From Planctomycetota bacterium (lineage in GTDB: Bacteria > Planctomycetota > Planctomycetia > Pirellulales > Pirellulaceae): a DNA stretch of 5,264 bases. Location: NCBI GenBank assembly GCA_019347795.1, contig JAHWKS010000481.1:1-5264 (forward strand), given 5' to 3'. Positions 1 through 5,264 of this stretch are shown here, piece by piece. Made by a program: the position numbers and the translations under genes. Positions within the stretch are counted from its first letter, which is position 1. Every line of letters starts with the position of its first letter. A model generated the notes under the pieces. The model saw only the letters and a list, made by a program, of their open reading frames with translations, had not been told where the DNA came from and ran no database searches.

Positions 1-309
1 CTCGACCTGGCGGGGTTCCTCGCTGGCCGGCAGTCGTCCGGCTGCAATGAACGAGACATCAGGCTTTCGCACTTTCTGCGGATCATCCGGGAAGCATTGG
101 TACCCAACGTGCGACGGCAGCACCCAGCCGAGGCGATTTTTCTCGCAGTGGTCCGCGAGGCGCGAAAGCGTCCGACCGGCAATCCGTCCAGACTGGAATC
201 CCATTTCTTTCTCCACCAGTTGGCCGTCCACCAGCTCGAAGCGCTCTCCGCCCGGCAGCCGAAGCAGATCGTCGGCCGTGTAGTGGGTTTTTTCGTTGGC
301 GATGCTCAT
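1..309 (-). CDS. Uma2-family (DUF820) putative endonuclease, C-terminally truncated by the window edge
   Basis: Reading the minus strand from the ATG at 309-307 gives 103 residues without a stop, running off the left edge. The N-terminus follows the Uma2/DUF820 pattern: a YTADDLLRLP start, then GERFELVDGQLVEK (residues 21-34), a helix with GRIAGRTLSRLADHC, a beta region GWVLPSHVGYQCF, and the signature KPDVSFI (residues 82-88), whose Pro-Asp belongs to the PD-(D/E)XK nuclease-like fold. The later conserved E-x-K part of the fold should lie just outside the window. The start is well supported: GAGGA sits 5 nt before the ATG (319-315). Members are usually about 180-200 aa, so roughly half is visible. 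The biological role of the family is poorly established; many bacteria carry scattered copies. It is transcribed away from the beta-helix gene, and nothing links it functionally to the cytochromes. Confidence 0.88.
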   Translation of the reverse strand, partial: MSIANEKTHYTADDLLRLPGGERFELVDGQLVEKEMGFQSGRIAGRTLSRLADHCEKNRLGWVLPSHVGYQCFPDDPQKVRKPDVSFIAAGRLPASEEPRQVE

Positions 310-355
310 GGCGATCCTCGTATCGCGGGCGAGAAGGACGCCCTCGGTCTCCTTG

Positions 356-361
356 ATTTTA
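356..361 (-). promoter_or_regulatory. Possible -10 element for the Uma2-family gene
   Basis: On the minus strand 361-356 reads TAAAAT, a 5/6 match to the sigma70 -10 consensus, in an AT-rich patch within otherwise GC-rich DNA about 47 bp before the Uma2 start codon. No convincing -35 hexamer lies 16-18 bp upstream; TTGCCC (381-376) is too close, at 14 bp. The call rests on one hexamer and is tentative. Confidence 0.25.
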
Positions 362-420
362 TCTCACGAGCCGCAGGGCAACGAGTGGAATCCGCCGCTA
401 AGCGTCCGACGGCGCCGACG

Positions 421-438
421 ACGCCGCGGCTGCGGCGT
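421..438. repeat. GC-rich perfect inverted repeat (7-bp stem, 4-nt loop) in the divergent intergenic region
   Basis: ACGCCGC (421-427) pairs perfectly with GCGGCGT (432-438) around a GGCT loop. An 8-bp palindrome CGGCGCCG (410-417) lies just before it. No T-run follows on either strand, and the site is upstream of both flanking genes, so it is not a classical intrinsic terminator. It could be a protein-binding site, a transcript hairpin, or chance in GC-rich DNA. Confidence 0.4.
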
Positions 439-491
439 TGATCGAACCGCGACGAGCGACCATTAGCCGCGACTGCTGAACCGGGATAAGA

Positions 492-509
492 TGAAGAATT
501 GCGTCTTCA
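492..509. repeat. Small inverted repeat just upstream of the beta-helix gene
   Basis: TGAAGA (492-497) and TCTTCA (504-509) form a perfect 6-bp inverted repeat with a 6-nt spacer, ending 48 bp before the chosen start codon at 558. It could be an operator half-site pair or a leader hairpin, but its length is within what chance produces. Confidence 0.25.
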
Positions 510-557
510 ATGGAAATCTCGTTCCGTGTATGGTCGGAGTGTATGACCGGGAGTTCT

Positions 558-1763
558 ATGAATCTGGGATACACCCTATTGCTGTGGGGGTGTGTGGCGC
601 TGACGAGCGGCTGCTACCGGGGCCGGGACCAGCTCCCCGATCCTTTGAGTTCCCGGGCCGACAATGACGGTTGCTACCACGTCTATCCTGGCGAAGATAT
701 ACAGCAGGCGTTGGAAGCGGCCGCACGCGATCCGCAGCATAAGACAGTGATCGTGCACGAGGGCGTCTATCGGCCGGCCCAACCCGGGCAGGCGCTGATC
801 TTCTTCAATTCCCGGCATGACGGGATTTCCCTCATCGCCGATGGGGACGTGACGCTCACCGCCGCCAATCCCGCGGTCGCGGATCCGGCGGAGGAATCTT
901 ATCCGGCCGTCGTTAACCACATTGTTTACTTCGGCCACGGCGTGTCCGAAAAAACCGTGATGCGAGGCTTCAAGCTGACCGGCGCTAACGGATTCGTCAG
1001 CCGCCCGCCCGCGCCTGAGGCGATTGAACCCGCAACCACGTTGCCTCAGTTGGCGCCGGCGCTGTTTTTTTACATGGACGGCGGGGCCATCAAGGTGTTT
1101 GCCCGGTCACGCCCGCAACTGCTCGACCTGGAGATCGTCAACAACGCCACGCGGCTTTGCGGCGGTGGAATCAGTATCGAGCAGCGCGGCTACCAGGAAG
1201 ATGCGGTGCTCATCAAGGACTGCGTCTTTCGAAACAATCGGTGTCCGGCCACCGGGTCGGCGGTGGACGTTTTGAGCGGCAGCTCCGCGGTCATCGTGAA
1301 CTGCTTGTTTGTGGGCAACATCTCGAACACGGGCATGGATGAAGTCGCAAGGGAGTGGGGACTGAGATACCATCCCGAGCACGGCTCCGGAGCATTGACG
1401 GTCTTTCCCGGATCTCGCGTGGAAGTGCGGCGCTGCACATTCACAGGCAACTGGAACGGCGCCGACGACGCTGGGGAGTCCAGTGTCTACGCCGATTGCA
1501 TATTCTGGAAAAACACGGCGGGCGACGGCTCACGTCCCGGTCGCCCGTATGAACTCGACATCCTCGACGCCTCCAACGTGGAAAACTGCTGGTTGAACGG
1601 GGAAATCGAGGATCTCCGCAGCGTAATTGATCCCGCGAAGAATACCCTGCAAGCCCCGAACCCGCACTTCGACAAATTCTACCAGCCGCGCGCCGAGGAG
1701 TATGAAGGGATCGGATATCGGCGAAGCGGCCAGCCCCGGGAGTCCGCTGGGACCGGTTGGTGA
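558..1763 (+). CDS. Predicted lipoprotein with right-handed parallel beta-helix (pectate-lyase-like fold)
   Basis: The 401-residue product begins with a hydrophobic signal ending in a lipobox, LTSGC, with the lipidated Cys at residue 19; a secreted, membrane-anchored protein is inferred. After a short linker comes DIQQALEAAARDP...TVIVHEGVYRP (about residues 47-73), the usual opening coil of pectate-lyase-like beta-helices. Short beta-rich repeats follow to about residue 350, including recurrent C-x-F-x-x-N turns (KDCVFRNN, VNCLFVGN, RRCTFTGN, ADCIFWKN). No polysaccharide-lyase catalytic residues are recognised, so a substrate cannot be named; many such proteins bind or cut polysaccharides. 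Start choice: the frame is open from 495, with ATGs at 510, 543 and 558. The 558 start gives an 18-aa signal and has GGGAG 4 nt upstream; 543 also has GGAG close by, while 510 lacks one. The signal from 558 has no Lys/Arg in its n-region, which is unusual and keeps 510 possible. It ends 29 bp from the convergent cytochrome gene. Confidence 0.82.
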   Translation: MNLGYTLLLWGCVALTSGCYRGRDQLPDPLSSRADNDGCYHVYPGEDIQQALEAAARDPQHKTVIVHEGVYRPAQPGQALIFFNSRHDGISLIADGDVTLTAANPAVADPAEESYPAVVNHIVYFGHGVSEKTVMRGFKLTGANGFVSRPPAPEAIEPATTLPQLAPALFFYMDGGAIKVFARSRPQLLDLEIVNNATRLCGGGISIEQRGYQEDAVLIKDCVFRNNRCPATGSAVDVLSGSSAVIVNCLFVGNISNTGMDEVAREWGLRYHPEHGSGALTVFPGSRVEVRRCTFTGNWNGADDAGESSVYADCIFWKNTAGDGSRPGRPYELDILDASNVENCWLNGEIEDLRSVIDPAKNTLQAPNPHFDKFYQPRAEEYEGIGYRRSGQPRESAGTGW

Positions 1764-1792
1764 AGCGAACATCGCGGCTGGAGCGCGGCGGG

Positions 1793-3781
1793 TCAAGGCG
1801 CCGGTTGGCCGGCAGAGCCGAGAAGTTTGCTGCGGAGCAATCGCAAAGGCCCTGCGCGTTCCTGGGGCGACATATAGAATCGGTAGCCGTAGTCGTCCAG
1901 ACGGATGTCCAGCATCTTTTCCAGTCCACGGGCGGTGAACTGGCGGTTAAGCAGGAACGGGTCGTCGAGCATTTCGATCAGCTCGGGCAGGAGTTCCCGG
2001 CTCCCAGCCCGGCAGGCGGCGTCGGCGCCAACCAGCCGCACCGGTTCGTAGTCGCTTTTCATCCACCCCGCGGCCGCCGGGTCATCGCGATGCGGATAGG
2101 CGGTGGCGATCGCCTCCTCGGAGAATGTCGCGTCGTACCATTCCCGGAGATGCTCAAGGGTCCAGTCAATCGGTTGGTCCGCGTGGCAGAGGTTGCACGC
2201 ATTGGGATGGTTCGCCTCCATCATGGCCGCATTGGTCGGCGAGAAGATCGTGTGCGTGCGAACCACGTCCTGAAGCCCTTCGTTAATCCGCGGCATGTGG
2301 CAGTTCATGCACCGTGAACCGCTGCTGTCAACAGGATGGTGGGTGTGGCGGGCGATGGCGTCGGCCGACTGGTACTGCGTATGGCAGCGCGTACAACTGG
2401 CGTCATCCTCCAAGGGAGAGCGCGGCCACGTCGGCCCCGTCGCCTGATGGGGCGCGTGACAGTCGATGCACTTCAACTGCGAATAGCAACTCCCGAGCAT
2501 GGCGTCGGAGTATTCGACGGAGTTCCAAGTAGACATGCCCGCGGCGAATCGCGGCCGGTCGCCGACATGGCAGCGTGCGCAGGCCCAGTTGAGGTTCTGA
2601 TGCGTGCGCCCCTCTTCCAGCTCGCCCGAGTTGGTCTGCACCAGCAGGTGCGGGCTGTGGGGATGGAACTTTGGGCGACGCCGAGGGTTCCGAGCATGTT
2701 GCTGGCATCCCAGGTGGCACGCCTCGCAGCTCACTCCCAGCGTGACGGCGTGTTCCTCCGCCTCGTACTCCATCAGCGTCTGTGGAAGGCGGTCGATCTC
2801 CGGCGTCGGAAGGTCCGCGGGATGCTCCAGGTCGCCCCACAATTCCGGGTGCGCCTCTCGAAAGTAATCCGCCATGTTCCAGTGCAGTCGGAACGGTGTA
2901 TGCGCGGCAAGTTGATGGGGCTTGCGCGTGAGATCGTCGCCGAGCGGGAAGGTGGTGTGGCACGTGCTGCAATTGGACGCATAGGGAGTGAAGTTCTCCC
3001 CTTCCCGAGGATGCGGCGGCGGAGCGAAAGGGTCGTCGCGCTCGCCGTCAGGCTTTTCGCTCCCCAGATGGACGACCGGAACCCATTGGCGCCGATCAAG
3101 CCAATATCCGAAGGGTAGGACGTGATTGGTCGTGCGATAGGCGTGATCCGCCGCAAAGGGCCCCTCGATCAGCCGGCCCACGTAGTACTGGAAGAATCGG
3201 GATCCGATGGTCTGCCGCACCTCGTACACGATCCGCGTTTCATCGCGCTCGAGTTTCATGCGAAAGCCGTCTGCCTCACGATAGAAACTTGCCTCGCCTC
3301 CGAGGTAGTGAATCGTCTGCTCGCCCGAGAAATCGCCGGCCACGGTTTCCGCGGTCGCCAAAGCGTTCATGTGGCGGTGAGGATGACGCGACCATTGCTC
3401 GTAGTTCTCTTGATGGCACTCCCGGCAAGAATCGGGTCCGGCGTAGTCGGTGCGGTGCATGTTGCTTTGCGGACCCGTGGCGATCGCCGCTTCGCGGAGC
3501 GGCTCAGGAAAGGCGTCCCACCAAAACACGATCCCGCCGTAGTTGAAGAACCGCGGATTTGCTTCGCGAGCTTCTCGCAGCGCCATCGGATCCGTTTCCA
3601 CGGCGGCGCTGGCTCCAGGGCGGAAGGGGGTGGGGCTTTCGCTGCGATCAAGCACCGTACGCACCGGGGCGTCCGCTGGGCCTTTCACAACCCGCCACAG
3701 AGAGGCGCCCGCAAGAGTCGCCAGACCGACGAGGAGTCCCGCCCAGACGAGACGGCGACGAACAAAAGGAAACCGTTTCAC
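1793..3781 (-). CDS. Octaheme c-type cytochrome with HEAT-like C-terminal region
   Basis: The 662-residue product is a predicted extracytoplasmic electron-transfer protein. Residues 1-29 are a positively charged start (KRFPFVRRR) and a hydrophobic segment, giving a signal anchor or signal peptide. Eight CXXCH covalent heme sites lie at residues 119, 271, 352, 401, 438, 463, 491 and 529. The first, CRECHQENYEQWSRHPHRH, has the C-x2-C-H-x3-Y-x2-W form of cytochrome c554-like domains. Other marks are CEACHLGC, CYSQLKCIDCHAPH, CMNCHMP and CNLCH followed by DWTLEHLREWY. No CXXCK site is present, so a nitrite-reductase or hydroxylamine-oxidoreductase assignment is not supported. Residues about 580-655 (ADAACRAGSRELLPELIEMLDDP and the following helices) look like degenerate HEAT repeats. 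The start is a GTG (3781-3779) with only a weak purine-rich stretch (GAAAG) upstream; no ATG/GTG/TTG lies between it and the preceding gene's in-frame TAG, so this is the earliest standard start. It follows the TPR cytochrome by 54 bp, probably in one operon. Confidence 0.93.
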   Translation of the reverse strand: MKRFPFVRRRLVWAGLLVGLATLAGASLWRVVKGPADAPVRTVLDRSESPTPFRPGASAAVETDPMALREAREANPRFFNYGGIVFWWDAFPEPLREAAIATGPQSNMHRTDYAGPDSCRECHQENYEQWSRHPHRHMNALATAETVAGDFSGEQTIHYLGGEASFYREADGFRMKLERDETRIVYEVRQTIGSRFFQYYVGRLIEGPFAADHAYRTTNHVLPFGYWLDRRQWVPVVHLGSEKPDGERDDPFAPPPHPREGENFTPYASNCSTCHTTFPLGDDLTRKPHQLAAHTPFRLHWNMADYFREAHPELWGDLEHPADLPTPEIDRLPQTLMEYEAEEHAVTLGVSCEACHLGCQQHARNPRRRPKFHPHSPHLLVQTNSGELEEGRTHQNLNWACARCHVGDRPRFAAGMSTWNSVEYSDAMLGSCYSQLKCIDCHAPHQATGPTWPRSPLEDDASCTRCHTQYQSADAIARHTHHPVDSSGSRCMNCHMPRINEGLQDVVRTHTIFSPTNAAMMEANHPNACNLCHADQPIDWTLEHLREWYDATFSEEAIATAYPHRDDPAAAGWMKSDYEPVRLVGADAACRAGSRELLPELIEMLDDPFLLNRQFTARGLEKMLDIRLDDYGYRFYMSPQERAGPLRLLRSKLLGSAGQPAP

Positions 3782-3835
3782 AACGCAACTTTCAATCGCT
3801 GACTTGCAGCAGCCGGCGGACGTCGCAGTTTGAGG

Positions 3836-5264
3836 CTATCGATCCCGTCCGGCGCCATCCTGGGCGGCGGATAGCTTCTTGAGCAGACTCTGATGTCTTT
3901 TCGCGCTTGCTTCCCGGCCCAGATGGCGATAGAGCTCCACGAGCCATTGCCGGAGCTCCGTTAGAGTTGGATTGACCTCCAGGGCGCGTTCCGCCTCTGT
4001 TGCGGCGCCCTTCAAGTCGCCGCTGTAGTGCCGCAGCTTCATCCGCAGAGCGAGAACCTCATCCGACTCGGGACGAAGAGCGCTAAGCCGTTCGACGTAC
4101 TTGCGGAACTCGTCCAGGTCGGCTCGCTCTTCCGCGGCTTGGGCCAGTCCCATCAGGGCGGATTCATGGTGGGGATCGACCTCCAGCAAACGCCTCCAGC
4201 AAAGCTCCGCCGCGGCGGAATCGTGGAGCAGCATGTAGCCCACCCCAAGCTCCCGCAAAAGAAACGCATCCTCGACCTCCGCCAGTCGATCGCTCAGCGG
4301 TCCCGTGCCGGGGGAAACCGCGTTTAGGAGATGGTCCAGGGCGCGGGCGGCGAGAGGGCGATCCTTTCGCTCCCAGGCCTTCGCCATTAATGCGATGCCT
4401 TTCGCTCGATGCACCTCCGCGGGCGGCAACCTTTCCTCTGCCTGATCGAAGACGATCCATTCCGCCGCCTGCTCCGCGAGGCGATCCGATTCGCCTGGCG
4501 ACGCCAGAGCGCCCGCCTTCTCCGCGGGGTCGAAACCATGCCGCAAAATGCGATGATCCGTGAGAGCGGTATGCGGGACGTCGCGAGTCGCCTCGGAGGG
4601 CATATGGCAGTAAACGCAGGAGTTGTTCGCCGGCGCCTGCCTGCGCGTCACGACATCGATGGCGCATGCCTCGTCTTTATGACAGCGGTAGCAGCGGTTG
4701 CGGTAAAACTCGGCACGTTGCTCGGGCGCCGGCGTCGAGTGCGGATCATGGCACGAGATACAGCCCAGCGCGCCCTCAGAGCCCTGATAGCATCGGCTGG
4801 CGCGCATCTGTTCGACCTGGCTCACTGCCCGCATGGCGCCTTCGGTCGGAATCGCCTCTGACAGCACAATGTACACATCCTCCAAGGCGTCCCCCGGTCG
4901 GAAATCGAAAAAGCCTCGCCCGGAGCGGGGCACGACCGACTGGCCCAGCAAATGGCATTGATTGCAAACACTCTCCCGTTTCTCCGGCGACAGCCGCGCG
5001 GGATTAACGATCGAGTCCGACAGAGAGGCAGCGGCGACGCCGGAATGAAACTGCACGTGACGCTCTCCCGGCCCGTGACACCGCTCGCAGCCGATCGCCT
5101 CCTCGGCGAAGATCGGCTCCGCATACCGGATGTCGGACAGCCGGCCGCCGTCTTCCGCTTCCTCGTAGTGCACTCTCCCCGCGTGGCAATACAGGCACCC
5201 GTCGTCGATGCGGCGCGAAAAGCGGGGATGATCGTGCGGCGAGTAACCGGGCGATAAGTCCCAT
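3836..5264 (-). CDS. Multiheme c-type cytochrome with C-terminal TPR domain, N-terminus beyond the window
   Basis: The minus-strand frame is open from the right edge to TAG at 3838-3836, giving 475 visible residues. A GTG at 5173 could be mistaken for the start, but the coding sequence clearly continues upstream: the 30 preceding residues include another heme site, CLYCH. Visible CXXCH sites begin at fragment residues 23, 59, 100, 168, 191 and 216. Motifs include AIGCERCHGPGERHV, SRCYQGSEGALGCISCHDPH, and CVYCHMP followed by HTALTDHRI, all typical of extracytoplasmic multiheme cytochromes found with TPR or HEAT tails. Residues about 260-466 are alpha-helical, with TPR-like units near 333-364, 367-400, 401-433 and 434-466 (for example AAELCWRRLLEVDPHHESAL and AATEAERALEVNPTL). 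Its missing N-terminus should hold a signal peptide and perhaps more heme sites. It precedes the octaheme gene, same strand, and shares five collinear heme motifs with it. The redox partner is unknown. Confidence 0.92.
   Translation of the reverse strand, partial: WDLSPGYSPHDHPRFSRRIDDGCLYCHAGRVHYEEAEDGGRLSDIRYAEPIFAEEAIGCERCHGPGERHVQFHSGVAAASLSDSIVNPARLSPEKRESVCNQCHLLGQSVVPRSGRGFFDFRPGDALEDVYIVLSEAIPTEGAMRAVSQVEQMRASRCYQGSEGALGCISCHDPHSTPAPEQRAEFYRNRCYRCHKDEACAIDVVTRRQAPANNSCVYCHMPSEATRDVPHTALTDHRILRHGFDPAEKAGALASPGESDRLAEQAAEWIVFDQAEERLPPAEVHRAKGIALMAKAWERKDRPLAARALDHLLNAVSPGTGPLSDRLAEVEDAFLLRELGVGYMLLHDSAAAELCWRRLLEVDPHHESALMGLAQAAEERADLDEFRKYVERLSALRPESDEVLALRMKLRHYSGDLKGAATEAERALEVNPTLTELRQWLVELYRHLGREASAKRHQSLLKKLSAAQDGAGRDR

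Noticed and set aside
349..354. A strong AAGGAG Shine-Dalgarno-like sequence on the minus strand
   Set aside because: No ATG, GTG or TTG follows at a usable distance in a sustained frame; the GAGGA nearer the ATG at 309 fits the Uma2 start.
97..441. Plus-strand open frame of 114 codons at the left end
   Set aside because: It lies opposite the recognisable Uma2-family frame and its ribosome-binding site, and the product is low-complexity Arg/Pro-rich with no family resemblance.
438..466. TTGATC (438-443) and CATTAG (461-466), 17 bp apart, as a promoter for the lipoprotein gene
   Set aside because: Only 4/6 and 3/6 consensus matches; too weak to report as a feature.
1441..1929. Minus-strand open frame of 162 codons across the convergent junction
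   Set aside because: It overlaps the ends of two well-supported genes in another frame, and its Arg/Ser/Cys-rich composition is typical of a shadow frame.
1793..3781. Assignment of the octaheme protein as a nitrite/tetrathionate reductase or hydroxylamine oxidoreductase
   Set aside because: All eight sites are plain CXXCH; no CXXCK active-site heme or other diagnostic catalytic motif was seen.
1757..3802. Long open frames on the plus strand (1757-2317, 2336-3118, 3122-3802) opposite the octaheme cytochrome
   Set aside because: They are antisense to a protein with eight heme motifs, show no recognisable domain, and are expected in GC-rich DNA where the opposite strand lacks stops.
4164..4861. 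Open frames at 4164-4667 (minus) and 4409-4861 (plus) within the TPR cytochrome
   Set aside because: The true frame here carries heme motifs and TPR helices continuously; these alternatives show none.

Overview
The window looks like a piece of a GC-rich bacterial chromosome (roughly 60% G+C by eye). The gene content suggests an environmental bacterium of the Planctomycetota or a similar group (Acidobacteriota and Verrucomicrobiota are alternatives). It combines a Uma2-family (DUF820) gene, a beta-helix lipoprotein, and large multiheme c-type cytochromes carrying alpha-solenoid tails. The lineage is an inference from these families; no marker gene is present.

Layout, left to right. (1) Positions 1-309, minus strand: the N-terminal 103 residues of a Uma2-family protein, cut by the left edge. 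(2) Positions 310-557: a 248-bp divergent intergenic region with a possible AT-rich -10 element for the Uma2 gene, a perfect GC-rich hairpin and a small inverted repeat. (3) Positions 558-1763, plus strand: a predicted lipoprotein with a right-handed parallel beta-helix. (4) Positions 1764-1792: only 29 bp between two convergent stop codons. (5) Positions 1793-3781, minus strand: a membrane-anchored or exported cytochrome with eight CXXCH heme sites and a HEAT-like C-terminal tail. (6) Positions 3782-3835: a 54-bp gap. (7) Positions 3836-5264, minus strand: a second multiheme cytochrome with at least six CXXCH sites and a TPR tail, cut at its N-terminus by the right edge.

The two cytochromes are co-directional and closely spaced, so they are probably one operon transcribed from beyond the right edge, TPR cytochrome first. 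Five of their heme motifs run in the same order with similar spacing and shared flanking residues, so they look like diverged paralogues. Together they could bind at least 14 hemes. Each ends in a different protein-docking repeat, which suggests an extracytoplasmic electron-transfer assembly. The electron donor, acceptor and any substrate cannot be read from the window. The beta-helix lipoprotein converges on this operon and need not be functionally tied to it. The Uma2 gene is probably unrelated accessory content.
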